The notes below the pieces were generated by a model. It saw only the letters and a list, made by a program, of their open reading frames with translations. It searched no databases and had not been told where the DNA came from. The translations under genes were made by a program, and so were the position numbers. Source: Chloroflexia bacterium SDU3-3 (GTDB taxonomy: Bacteria > Chloroflexota > Chloroflexia > Chloroflexales > Roseiflexaceae). Taken from it: 64,000 bases of DNA. Below are positions 18,301 through 26,028 of the stretch, in pieces (within the stretch, counting starts at the first letter, position 1; each line of letters opens with the position of its first letter). The DNA is taken from positions 1-64,000 of the forward strand of contig WBOU01000011.1 in assembly GCA_009268125.1 (NCBI GenBank), written 5' to 3'.

Positions 18301-18742
18301 CTCGCAAAACGGCACCAACCCCGACCCCAACGGTAACAGCAACCCGGGCGACCCCGGCGAGGACACCCCCACGCCCGTCACCTTCAAGACGCCTACCGCG
18401 ATCACGCTCAGCGCGCTCACGGCCACGCGCCAGGCCGCTGGCGGCGTGCTGGTGGGCTGGGCCACCAGCGCCGAGCAGGATACCGCCGGGTTCTCGATCT
18501 ACCGAGGCGCGACCAGCAGCTTCGCGGCGGCGGCCAAAGTGAGCGGCGCGCTCATCCCGGCCACGGGCGGCCAGCGGCCCGCCAGCTACACGTGGCTGGA
18601 TACCGCGCCGACCGAGGGCGCATACTACTGGCTAGTGGAGGTGGACACCCGCGGCAAGGCCCACGCCTACGGCCCGGTGCGGGCCACACCCGCCCCGGCG
18701 GCTGGCACGAGCGTGATCTACCTGCCCTTGCTGGCGCGGTAG
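15374..18742 (+). CDS. secreted DUF11 repeat protein
   Basis: 1122 aa, starting with GTG 6 nt after AGGAAAGG. A signal peptide (RNHLPVVVLLLLAALLPQASAHA) leads into about 350 residues of unknown beta-rich sequence. Near residues 365-415 lies a FlgD-like Ig module (WDGRDANGMQLPAG). One DUF11 domain follows (residues ~550-680), then two nearly identical 163-residue modules beginning QIGVAKRVLSN. The C-terminal fibronectin-like module ends in VIYLPLLAR, a tail shape common on secreted Chloroflexota proteins and possibly a sorting or anchoring signal. It is probably a surface or matrix protein. Monocistronic, with a terminator after it. The binding partner is unknown. Confidence 0.85.
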   Translation: MLQPTSPHRITRARNHLPVVVLLLLAALLPQASAHAEGSGSLASSGGYRPYLEWAPGTYNGNIERKTILSVYVNAGETINLGSSVTTSSDGQDIVYRSPAGTQNGTCDVLAGGYAFIDTVAKESAGPLPNAGGYTPCTITAAETGIYEVEFHSPGSGNPTPAIAVTGAFPANANQASTVAAWDITVRDSGGAAKPGRVFTSYLAMNMGANFGNPTQGVSSEMYIQTSDGYRYRIDLNNLDPFGFIFFSNNKGFRDLATGNALYRSVQFTGANPGQLPSTVDLHLPGTPDTATDITQKIFFETPSSDLPAQASSPSGTTWLLVAPVAPPTPSNFIFTGSEGTPGAAGTSPLNGNFSFDTPNNGSYSIIIDANGDGIYGNANDRILLGTATAGSNTVPWDGRDANGMQLPAGNMTYGAEIELFAGEVHFPFFDAEHNPNGIIIERVVDPGTTASPPDPYQVYYDDTYYYDGTNTYDYSLCAQGQTPSAPAAANIFSGGCYGIAPTPRSARAGVLSTTGAQAYSDNFGNIRGIDTWVYYPSQKVGLAQPLALRESDLQITKTHSPATVVPGQQMQYTVTVHNAGPSDVTGARVQDTVPAALSGVTWSCAVTTGTGACTSPTGSGNAIDTLVNLATGATATFTIVGTLSPSVAGTISNTATVTRPNDVTDPNLTNNTATDIATVAENPQIGVAKRVLSNIDNNDGTFDVTYEVLVRNLGNVALQQVQLSDNLATTFAGAQAFQVVSAPSSPTLATQGAYTGSAPNINLLQGTDTLAVGASGTVQLTVRVTPGTLAGPYNNQVTASGTTSGGTPTTDLSQNGNTPDPNGNGDPGDPGEDTPTPVTFTLPPPPQIGVAKRVLSNVDNHDGTFDVTYEVLVRNLGNVALQQVQLSDNLATTFAGAQAFQVVSAPSSPTLATQSAYTGRAPNINLLQGTDTLAIGASGTVQLTVRVTPGTLAGPYNNQVTASGTTSGGIPTTDLSQNGTNPDPNGNSNPGDPGEDTPTPVTFKTPTAITLSALTATRQAAGGVLVGWATSAEQDTAGFSIYRGATSSFAAAAKVSGALIPATGGQRPASYTWLDTAPTEGAYYWLVEVDTRGKAHAYGPVRATPAPAAGTSVIYLPLLAR
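17426..18384 (+). repeat. two tandem 489-bp repeats in DUF11 gene
   Basis: Copy 1 is 17426-17895 and copy 2 is 17915-18384, offset by 489 bp (163 codons). They are almost identical in DNA, including synonymous sites, so the duplication or homogenisation is recent. Copy number could change by recombination. Confidence 0.95.
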
Positions 18743-18789
18743 CCCCCACTGCATCAGCGCGGCGTAGAGCGTCGCTTCTACGCCCACAT

Positions 18790-18820
18790 AAGCGGCACGC
18801 CCCACAAAGGCGTGCCGCTT
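18790..18820 (+). terminator. hairpin terminator after DUF11 gene
   Basis: A perfect 12-bp stem (18790-18801 with 18809-18820), a 7-nt loop, and CATTTT following. Confidence 0.85.
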
Positions 18821-18855
18821 CATTTTGGCTAGGCTTCCGCGAAATCCCCGCAAAA

Positions 18856-18910
18856 AAGACGCCAGTCCGACACGCCAGCAGACGCCGCCGAGACGATCGG
18901 CTGCTACACT
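18856..18910 (+). promoter_or_regulatory. SARP-type promoter of the eCIS operon
   Basis: Heptamers with GAC cores are AAGACGC (18856), CCGACAC (18867), CAGACGC (18879) and GAGACGA (18890), spaced 11, 12 and 11 bp. Exactly 8 bp follow (18897-18904) before the -10-like TACACT (18905-18910). The layout equals that at 1661-1714 and 56850-56892, but one spacer is a base longer and the repeats are less regular, so confidence is lower. Confidence 0.48.
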
Positions 18911-19003
18911 CCCTGCATCCGAGCAACCAATGGCAGCTGATCCGCGCACCGATGTGCCATGCCACCATGGAGATCGCGTCGCATAGCGTCTGAGTGGTGC
19001 AAA

Positions 19004-19297
19004 ATGCGATCAGATCTCCCTGCTGGTGATGATGAGCCGCCCGCACCCCCGAGCCTATCGTTTGTGGTGCGGATATGGTGTGAGCGCAGCGCAGCCGCCG
19101 GGCGACGCCCCTGGCACGGTCGGCTGACCGTGGTTCAGCCCGAACGGCGATTCGCAGAAGCGCCGCAGATCTCGTTCCGCACGCTCGATCAGCTGGTGCT
19201 CGGCATCGTGCCCTACCTTGAGCGCATGGGCGGCACCGTATCGGCATACTGGCGGCTGCGCTGGCTGCTAGCGCTGCTGGGCCGCAGCAAGAGGTGA
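19004..19297 (+). CDS. small conserved eCIS-locus protein
   Basis: 97 aa from ATG at 19004; the frame is open a little further up (ATG 18959) and the ribosome site is weak in both cases. The core SFVVRIWCER ... WHGRLTVVQ ... SFRTLDQLVLGIVPYLERMG is a small alpha/beta unit. It resembles short proteins often seen in Chloroflexota and Cyanobacteria (FVVRIW ... WRGxV ... F ... I ... L). Their role is unknown. It is the first gene of the eCIS operon, and its TGA overlaps the ATG of the cap gene. A structural or regulatory role in the injector is inferred only from position. Confidence 0.65.
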   Translation: MRSDLPAGDDEPPAPPSLSFVVRIWCERSAAAGRRPWHGRLTVVQPERRFAEAPQISFRTLDQLVLGIVPYLERMGGTVSAYWRLRWLLALLGRSKR

Positions 19298-19890
19298 TGA
19301 TGGCAACATACCGCGCGGTCGCCTCGACCTGCGAGGCGGTGATGCGGCTGCTCAAGCAGTCGTGGAGCAAGCCGCTGTTCGACAACCAAGATCTGGTGTT
19401 CGAGGTCTACCAGACCGCCGATTTCACATCGCCGATGAGCTTTGGGGTCTCGCTGTTCCTCTACCGGGTGAGCGTCAGCCGCGTGCAGCGCACGCCGCCC
19501 TCGCGGCCAGGCCCCGATGGCCGCCCGCGCCGCAGCCAGCTGCCGCTGGAGCTGCACATGCTGCTGACGCCATGGGCCACCGACGCCTCGCTGGCCCAGG
19601 AGATCCTGGGGTGGATGCTGCGCACGCTGGAGAGCACGCCGATCATCCCCTCGGGCATCCTCAACTCTTCCGCCGATGGCGTGTTCCACGCCGACGAGAC
19701 GGTAGAGCTGATACCTAGCGAGCTGAGCAACGAGGAGCTGTTTCGGATCTGGGATGTGGTCGACGAGAAGTTTCATGTCTCGGTGCCGTATATCGCCCGC
19801 CTGGTGCGGATCGACTCGGAGATCGAAGAGAGCGACGGCGGGCCAGTGCTGCAGCGCGATCTGAACTTCGGAACATTGAGAGAGCCATGA
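19297..19890 (+). CDS. eCIS cap protein (DUF4255, Pvc16/Afp16-like)
   Basis: 197 aa, ATG at 19297 overlapping the previous stop; ATG at 19300 is an equal choice. It has the DUF4255 (Pvc16_N) pattern: an N-terminal helix (YRAVASTCEAVMRLL), a beta core (GVSLFLYRVSVS), LELHMLLTPWATDASLAQEILGWMLRTLE, and a C-terminal LSNEELFRIWDVV ... PYIARLVRI. In AFP and PVC particles this protein caps the end of the tube and sheath and sets the finished length. Placing the cap gene at the head of the operon is usual in actinobacterial and chloroflexotal eCIS loci. Confidence 0.88.
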   Translation: MMATYRAVASTCEAVMRLLKQSWSKPLFDNQDLVFEVYQTADFTSPMSFGVSLFLYRVSVSRVQRTPPSRPGPDGRPRRSQLPLELHMLLTPWATDASLAQEILGWMLRTLESTPIIPSGILNSSADGVFHADETVELIPSELSNEELFRIWDVVDEKFHVSVPYIARLVRIDSEIEESDGGPVLQRDLNFGTLREP

Positions 19891-20780
19891 GATTTCTTCC
19901 GCTTGAGGCGCTGAGCCGCCGCGCGCCGCTGGGGCTGCGCTGCCTGGATCTGGCGCGCGGCCTGAACGTGACCGACGGCCTGATGGTCGCAGCCTACCCG
20001 CTGGGCGGCCCGGCGCTGCGGCGGGTCGCCCAGCGCTCGCCGATGTCGGGCATCTACGGCTTTCGGGCGCTGCCGGGCCTGCGCAGCTACGAGCAGGGCC
20101 AGGCCCCCGCCAGCGACTGGTGCGCCGACCCCGGCGACGGCGGGACTCCCAGCGGCGAGGCGCTGCACGATCTGCCGCCGCTGCTGGCGCTGGTGGAGGC
20201 CAATAGCACGCCGGTGTCGGCCAACTTTGCGGTGGAGATCAGCGACACGCTGGGGCGCTTTCTGCCCCAGGTGATGCAGATGTGCCTGCCCAAGGAGCAC
20301 CTGGTCGAAGTCCCGCTGTTCTCGGCACCGGCCCGCCCGCCGCCGCCGGGCAGCGGCGTGGTGCGCGGCGAGATCTACGACCCGGTGGCGGGCGGGCCGG
20401 CCAGCTGGGCGATCGTGAGCGTCAGCCCCGAGCCGGGCACCACCTATGTGGGCATGGCCGACGCGCGCGGCATGTTCGCGGTCTCGCTGCCCTACGCCAG
20501 CGCGCTTCCATCGTTGGGCGGCACCTCTATCGATCAGCTGGCATGGGATCTGGCGATCGGCGTGCGCTACCAGCCGTCGGTGCAGCGCTCGGTGGCCGGA
20601 AGCCCCGCCGACGGCCCGCCCGACATGCGGTCCATCCTTGAGCAGGCGACGGCGGGCATCCGCGACAGCGCCCCCGACGCCGCAGCCGTGGCCAGCATCA
20701 CCCGACCGATCCGCTTCGGCAGCGACCTGCGGGCGGCCACCGGCAGCGCAGCCCGGCTGCTGATCGAGCCAGCGCCCTAG
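19887..20780 (+). CDS. eCIS-locus protein with carboxypeptidase-regulatory-like domain
   Basis: 297 aa, coupled to the cap gene by an ATGA overlap. No firm family. Residues ~1-110 resemble an extended beta region (LDLARGLNVTDGLMV ... GIYGFRALPGLRSYE). Residues ~155-200 (VVRGEIYDPVAGGPA, AIVSVSPEP, GMADARGMFAVSLPY) look like a transthyretin-like carboxypeptidase regulatory domain. The C terminus is helical. Such a beta-sandwich next to the cap and sheath genes could be a collar or decoration of the particle. This role is inferred from context. Confidence 0.65.
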   Translation: MRFLPLEALSRRAPLGLRCLDLARGLNVTDGLMVAAYPLGGPALRRVAQRSPMSGIYGFRALPGLRSYEQGQAPASDWCADPGDGGTPSGEALHDLPPLLALVEANSTPVSANFAVEISDTLGRFLPQVMQMCLPKEHLVEVPLFSAPARPPPPGSGVVRGEIYDPVAGGPASWAIVSVSPEPGTTYVGMADARGMFAVSLPYASALPSLGGTSIDQLAWDLAIGVRYQPSVQRSVAGSPADGPPDMRSILEQATAGIRDSAPDAAAVASITRPIRFGSDLRAATGSAARLLIEPAP

Positions 20781-20867
20781 CGCAGCGCGCCCCACCATAG
20801 TGCGCGCGGGCGCACCATGGCCGACACGGCGGGAGCACACGCCCGCCCACACTTGGGAGGAGCAGAC

Positions 20868-22796
20868 ATGCCTGAATATCTTGCACCTGGCGTCTATGTC
20901 GAAGAGGTGAGCTTCCGCGCGAAATCGATCGAGGGCGTGAGCACCAGCACGGCGGGATTCGTCGGGCCTGCGCGCTACGGCCCGATCAGCGGCGAGCCGA
21001 CGCTGCTCACCAGCTTCGCCGACTTCGAGCGTATCTTCGGCGGGCTGGATGACCTGCTGCTGGGCGGCGTGCGCCAGCCCAACTACCTAGCCCACGGCGT
21101 GCGCGCCTTCTTTGAAGAGGGCGGGCGGCGGCTGTATGTCAGCCGCGTGTACGGCGTGGGGGGCACGCCCTTCAGCTTCACCACGGGCATCCCGGCCAAC
21201 CACTACGGCCAGTTCGTGCCCAGCGGCGAAACCCCGCCCTACCGCATCATCGCGCGCTTCCCCGGCGCGGCGGGGAACATGACCATCCTGTTCTCGCTGC
21301 GGCTCGGGCCAAACAGCGTGACCACCATCGAGGGCGCACGCACGCTCCAGCGGGTGCGGCCCTATGATCTGGTGCTGATCCGCACCACGCCCGCCAACGA
21401 TGCGACCCCAGGCACCGCAATCATCTCCGGCTCGGATGGGCTGCGCATCGCCTCGCAGAACACGGTCACAGGCGTATGGACGCTGAGCGACCCCTCGGCG
21501 GCCAGTGCCGACCAGGATCTGCCGCTCAGCGACAGCCGGTTCGCCAGCGCCGAGGTGCGCCCTCTGAGCGTGATCGTGCAGGTCATCCGCCCGAGCGCCG
21601 ACCCGCTGCGCCCGAACCCGCCCGAGCTGCTGGGCGAATTTGGCTTCGACGCGCGCGGCGCGGCCTCGCTGCTGGCCACCTTCACCCGCCAGCCCGGGGC
21701 CAGGCTCGATGCGCTGACCGCGCCCTTCGCCTTCGAGCTGGCCGAGGCCAACCAAGCAAGGCAGGGCCTGGCGCTGGCCCGCGCGCTGCTGGCCAGCGAG
21801 ATCAAGACGGAGCTGCTCAAGCTCTCGCCTGCGGCTGCCAAGCTCCAGACCAGCATCACCCTCACGAAAGGCGACGACGGCAGCCAGCCGACCGCTGGCG
21901 ACTACACCGGCGTCAGCGCGCTGACCGACTACATCAACGACGCGCTGGCCAAGCCCAAGAACGGCCTGGTGGCCTTTGAGGCGATTGAGGACATCTCGAT
22001 CGTGGCCGCGCCGGGCTACACGGCCACCACCAGCGCCACCGAGCTGGCAGGCATCCACGCCGCGCTGATCAGCCACGCCGAGAAGCTGCGCTACCGCATC
22101 GCCGTGCTCGACACGCCGCCTAACTACCTGCCCGAGCAGGCCCTGAGCTTCCGCAACCAGCGATCCTCGAAGTACGCCGCGATCTACTACCCCTGGGTGG
22201 TGGTGGCCGACCCGCAGGGCAGCGGGCGGCTCAAGCTGCCGCCCAGCGGGTTCATCGCAGGCATCTACGCCCGCAACGATATCGAGCACGCCGTGTTCAA
22301 GGCCCCCGCCAACGAGGCGGTGCGGCTCGCCATCGACTTCGAGATCCGGCTCAACAAGGCCCAGCAGGAAACCCTCAACCCCCAGGGCGTGAGCTGCCTG
22401 CGCTTCTTTGACGGGCGCGGCCACCTGGTGTGGGGCGCGCGCACGATCAGCGACGACCCCGAGTGGAAGTATGTCAGCCTGCGCCGCTACTTCGCCTACC
22501 TTGAGCGCTCGATCGACCAGGGCACCCAGTGGGCCGTGTTCGAGAACAACAGCCGACCGCTCTGGGATAACGTGCGCCGCACGATCGAGGATTTCCTGTT
22601 CAACGAGTGGAAGTCGGGCGCGATGCTGGGCGACAAGCCCGAGCAGGCCTACTTTGTGCGCTGCGACCTCTCGACCATGACCCAAAACGATCTCGACAAC
22701 GGGCGGCTGGTCTGCCTGATCGGCGTCGCGGCGGTGCGCCCAGCCGAGTTTGTGATCTTCCGGATCGGCCAGTGGACGGCCACCGCACGCGGCTAG
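20868..22796 (+). CDS. eCIS contractile sheath protein 1
   Basis: 642 aa; ATG at 20868 follows GGGAGGAG by 5-6 nt. The typical sheath N terminus (PEYLAPGVYVEEV, then TAGFVGPARYGP) and the C-terminal block (QGVSCLRFFDGRGHLVWGARTISDDPEWKYVSLRRYFAYLERSI cut into these motifs, then NEWKSGAMLGDKPEQAYFVRCD) match Pvc2/Afp2-4 and phage tail sheaths. The handshake arms at both ends are therefore present. It polymerises around the tube and contracts to drive it into a target. The tube gene follows 30 nt downstream. Confidence 0.95.
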   Translation: MPEYLAPGVYVEEVSFRAKSIEGVSTSTAGFVGPARYGPISGEPTLLTSFADFERIFGGLDDLLLGGVRQPNYLAHGVRAFFEEGGRRLYVSRVYGVGGTPFSFTTGIPANHYGQFVPSGETPPYRIIARFPGAAGNMTILFSLRLGPNSVTTIEGARTLQRVRPYDLVLIRTTPANDATPGTAIISGSDGLRIASQNTVTGVWTLSDPSAASADQDLPLSDSRFASAEVRPLSVIVQVIRPSADPLRPNPPELLGEFGFDARGAASLLATFTRQPGARLDALTAPFAFELAEANQARQGLALARALLASEIKTELLKLSPAAAKLQTSITLTKGDDGSQPTAGDYTGVSALTDYINDALAKPKNGLVAFEAIEDISIVAAPGYTATTSATELAGIHAALISHAEKLRYRIAVLDTPPNYLPEQALSFRNQRSSKYAAIYYPWVVVADPQGSGRLKLPPSGFIAGIYARNDIEHAVFKAPANEAVRLAIDFEIRLNKAQQETLNPQGVSCLRFFDGRGHLVWGARTISDDPEWKYVSLRRYFAYLERSIDQGTQWAVFENNSRPLWDNVRRTIEDFLFNEWKSGAMLGDKPEQAYFVRCDLSTMTQNDLDNGRLVCLIGVAAVRPAEFVIFRIGQWTATARG

Positions 22797-22826
22797 TGAA
22801 GCCGCATACGCGAGGAGCGAGACGCT

Positions 22827-23282
22827 ATGGCAACCGAGCGCGAGAATCCCTATAGCACCTTCAATTTCCTGGTCGACCTGGGCACCGGCGACACCGGCAG
22901 CATCAAGGCGGGCTTCCAAGAGGTCTCGGGGCTGAATATCGAGGTGAGCAGCGCAGAGTACCGCAACGGCAACGAGAAAGTCAACCATGTGCGCAAGATC
23001 AACACCATGTACAAGGTTGGCGACATCACGCTGAAGCGCGGCATGATCGGCGCGCTGGATCTGTACCAGTGGATCACCGCCACCCGCAGCGGCGACCAGA
23101 CCGTGCGGCGCAACATCACCATCCAGCTGCGCGACGAGGCGGGCAGCAACACCGTGATGACCTGGCGGCTCACCAATGCCCGCCCGATCAAGTACACCGC
23201 GCCATCGCTGAACGCCAAGACCGGCACCGATATCGCGATCGAAGAGCTAGTGCTCTCATGCGAGGATCTAACCATCGAATGA
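22827..23282 (+). CDS. eCIS inner tube protein 1 (gp19-like)
   Basis: 151 aa with the T4 gp19/Pvc1 tube signature: YSTFNFLVDLG, FQEVSGLNIEVSSAEYRNGNE, ITLKRGMIGALDLYQWI, and a C-terminal LVLSCEDLTIE. Stacked hexamers form the inner tube that carries cargo. GAGGAGCGAGACGCT precedes ATG. The TGA overlaps the ATG of the second sheath gene. Confidence 0.95.
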   Translation: MATERENPYSTFNFLVDLGTGDTGSIKAGFQEVSGLNIEVSSAEYRNGNEKVNHVRKINTMYKVGDITLKRGMIGALDLYQWITATRSGDQTVRRNITIQLRDEAGSNTVMTWRLTNARPIKYTAPSLNAKTGTDIAIEELVLSCEDLTIE

Positions 23283-26026
23283 GCAACTCACTGCGCTACA
23301 ACGGGCGTCTGCCCGGCGTGGTGGTCAACACCGCGCTCCCAAACGAGCCAGCGCCGCTGCGGCTGGATGTCGCCGGGTTCGTGGGCTTCGCCGAGCGCGG
23401 CCCGCTGGACACGCCCGTGGCGCTTGAGGACGTGGCCCAGTACGCGACGGTGTTCGGCGGCGATCTGCCCGTAGCCCGCGAGGGCGGCACGCCGATCTAC
23501 GCCGCGCTGCCCTCGGCGGTGCGGGCCTTCTTCGACAACGGCGGGCGGCGCTGCTATGCCGTGCGCGTGGCCGGGGCTACGGCGGCCAGGGCGCGGCTGG
23601 CGGTGCCCGGCCTGGCGGGGCTAAACGCTGGCCAGCTGGCTCCCGCCAGCGTCGAGGCCGCCTGGGCGGGCCGCTGGGGCGACCGGCTGGCGCTGTGGAC
23701 CCAGCTGCTGGCCTACCCGCTCAGGCTGATCGATGCGGTGGCGCAGCTCGGCGGCGAAACCCTAACGATAAACCTCGATCTACCTAGCATCAGCACCATC
23801 GCCCCAGGCGACCTGCTGCGCCTGCGCTACCACGGCGGCGCGCTGGCCTACTTCAGCATCGACAGCGTGGTAGCGCAGCAGGATCTGCGCACAGCCCTCA
23901 CCAGGGTGCCGGTGGCGGCCAGCGGGTCGAAGGCCACGCTCTGGGGCTTTCGCCAGAGCGTGGCGAGCCTGCCCGCCGTCACCAAGGTCGAGCGGCTGAG
24001 CGAGGCGGGCGCGGCCACGCTGGTGGATGGGCCAGCCCCGCTGAGCACCGGGGCCGCTGGCTACACGCTTGGGCTGCCAAGCGACCAGGCGGTGCGGGCG
24101 GGCGACCTGCTGCGCATCCGCTGCGCAGATGGCCAGACGCTGCTATTTGCGGTAGCCCAGGCCAGCGAGGGCCGCGCGACATGCGCCGAGCCGGTGTGGC
24201 AGCTGGAAAGCCTGCCGCCGCCCGGCGAGCTGGCCGGGGTCGAGCTGGTGCGCTTCGCCATGCGCGTGCGCGAGGCCGAGCGCACCCGCGAGCGCTATGA
24301 CGCGCTTGGGTTCGCCGCAGGCGTGGGCGGCTGGCGCAGCATCCTCTGCGACTGGCCCGACCGCAGCCCGGCCAGCGCGCCGCTGCTGCCAGCCGGGCGC
24401 TCGGCCCTGCTGCGGGGCACCGCCACGGCGGCGCAGCGCTACCTGCCGATCGGCATGCCCGCCCTGCCAGGGCCGGATGCCTTCATCGGGCCGCACCAGC
24501 TGGGCGACGAAGGGCTGGCCAGCTTCAGCCCGCAGGCGCTATTCCTCGACCCGGCCCTGCAGGGGTTCGGCCAGCGCACCCTGATGGCCGAGGCCGAGCG
24601 CCTGATCTACCTGAGCAACCCGCCCGCCCGCCTGCGCGGGCTGCACAGCCTCATCCCGGTGGAGGAGGTGGCCATCGTGGCCATCCCCGATCTGGCCCAG
24701 CGCGGCTGGCCCGCCACCACGCTGCCGCCGCCGGTCGACCCGCCGCCCGCCGCGCCACCGCCCGCCGCGCCGCCCGACTGGTCGGGGTTCCGCGACTGCG
24801 CGGTGCCTGCGCCCACATCCGCCAGCCCCGACGAGATCGTGCGGGCCTTCTACGGCTACCTGCTGCCGATCAGCGCGGGCGACCAGGCCCCAGGGCTGGA
24901 TGAGAGCGCGCGGCTGCTGCTGACCGCCGAGCTGCGCGCCCAGCTGGAGGGCATCGCCCTGCCCGCCGCCATCGGCGCGGACGAGGCCGGGGTGGGCTTC
25001 AGCGTCAGCCAGCCGCCCTGCAGCACCCATGGGGAAGCAAGCACCGCACTGCTGGGCACGCTGACCCTGCTGAGCGGCGTCGAGCTGCACACCGAGTTCA
25101 CGCTGCTGCGGCAGGATGAGCGCTGGGCGATCGCCGCCATGCAGAGCAGGCTGGCCGTCAGCAGCCCATCCGAGGCCCAGCGCCGCATGGCCCAGCTGCC
25201 CCAGCTGCGCCCGCGCGAGGAGTATCTGCCAGACGAGCTGGCCAGCACCCACGCGGCCATGATCCGGCTGTGCGCCGCCCGTGGCGATATGACCGCCGTG
25301 CTCAGCCTGGCCGACTTCTACGGCCAGCGCGAGGCCGCCGAGTGGCGCGACCGCCTAGAGCTGGAGGTGGGGCTGCCGACCGCGCAGCCGCTCAGCTATG
25401 CGGCGGCCTACCACCCCTGGGTGCGGCAGACCGAGCCAGCCACCCCCGAGCTTGCGCCGCTGCGCGCCACCCCGCCCGACGGCGCGGTCTGCGGCATGAT
25501 CGCCGCCCGCGAGCGCGAGCGCGGCGTGTGGGTGGCCCCGGCGGGCATCGCGCTGCGCGGCGCGGTGGGCCTGGGGCCAGCGCTCAGCGAGGCCGAGGCC
25601 GGAAGCCTGTTCGACATGCCGACCCAGATCAACGTGCTGCGCCAGCAGCCGGGGCGGTTTGTGGCACTGAGCGCCCACACGCTCAGCGCCGAGCGGATCT
25701 ACTGGCAGCTGGGCGTGCGGCGGCTGCTCATTCTGCTGCGCAAGGCGGCCCTGCGGCGCGGCCAGCAGTACGTGTTCGAGAGCAACAACCAGCGGTTTCG
25801 CCAGCAGGTGCAGGGCAGCTTCGAGCGCATGCTGGCGCGCATCGCCCAGCAGGGCGCGCTGGCCGCCTACCAGGTGCTCGCCGACAGCAGCATCAACACG
25901 CCCAACGATTATGACAATGGCCGCTTTATCATTGCCCTGAAGGTCGCGCCGGTCAGCCCGGTCGAGTTCATCACCGTCACCCTGCTGCGCTCAAGCGAGG
26001 GCCTGCTGGCCGTAGAGGAGAACTAG
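23279..26026 (+). CDS. eCIS sheath protein 2 with inserted NTF2-like domain
   Basis: 915 aa, far longer than the usual 350-550. ATG at 23279 overlaps the previous stop. The N terminus (NTALPNEPAPLRLDVAGFVG, then AVRAFFDNGGRRCYAVRVAG) and the C terminus (FESNNQRFRQQVQGSFERML, NTPNDYDNGRFIIALKVAPVSPVEFITV) are sheath-like. Residues ~475-505 are a Pro/Ala linker. About 505-640 (DEIVRAFYGYLLPI ... LLLTAELRAQLEGI ... FTLLRQDERWAIAAMQS) resembles an NTF2/SnoaL-type or DUF3828-type domain. This insert should lie on the particle surface. In AFP and PVC, the extra sheath isoforms form the layer near the baseplate. Confidence 0.88.
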   Translation: MSNSLRYNGRLPGVVVNTALPNEPAPLRLDVAGFVGFAERGPLDTPVALEDVAQYATVFGGDLPVAREGGTPIYAALPSAVRAFFDNGGRRCYAVRVAGATAARARLAVPGLAGLNAGQLAPASVEAAWAGRWGDRLALWTQLLAYPLRLIDAVAQLGGETLTINLDLPSISTIAPGDLLRLRYHGGALAYFSIDSVVAQQDLRTALTRVPVAASGSKATLWGFRQSVASLPAVTKVERLSEAGAATLVDGPAPLSTGAAGYTLGLPSDQAVRAGDLLRIRCADGQTLLFAVAQASEGRATCAEPVWQLESLPPPGELAGVELVRFAMRVREAERTRERYDALGFAAGVGGWRSILCDWPDRSPASAPLLPAGRSALLRGTATAAQRYLPIGMPALPGPDAFIGPHQLGDEGLASFSPQALFLDPALQGFGQRTLMAEAERLIYLSNPPARLRGLHSLIPVEEVAIVAIPDLAQRGWPATTLPPPVDPPPAAPPPAAPPDWSGFRDCAVPAPTSASPDEIVRAFYGYLLPISAGDQAPGLDESARLLLTAELRAQLEGIALPAAIGADEAGVGFSVSQPPCSTHGEASTALLGTLTLLSGVELHTEFTLLRQDERWAIAAMQSRLAVSSPSEAQRRMAQLPQLRPREEYLPDELASTHAAMIRLCAARGDMTAVLSLADFYGQREAAEWRDRLELEVGLPTAQPLSYAAAYHPWVRQTEPATPELAPLRATPPDGAVCGMIAARERERGVWVAPAGIALRGAVGLGPALSEAEAGSLFDMPTQINVLRQQPGRFVALSAHTLSAERIYWQLGVRRLLILLRKAALRRGQQYVFESNNQRFRQQVQGSFERMLARIAQQGALAAYQVLADSSINTPNDYDNGRFIIALKVAPVSPVEFITVTLLRSSEGLLAVEEN

Positions 26027-26028
26027 CC

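Noticed and set aside
15359-18307. 982-codon open frame on the minus strand opposite the DUF11 gene
   Set aside because: Composition (Gly/Ala/Arg/His/Val-rich, no recognisable motif) is that of an antisense frame in GC-rich DNA; the plus strand has a signal peptide, clear domains and a terminator.
21087-22988. 633-codon open frame on the minus strand opposite the sheath gene
   Set aside because: It spans two convincing plus-strand genes and their junction, and shows no family motif.
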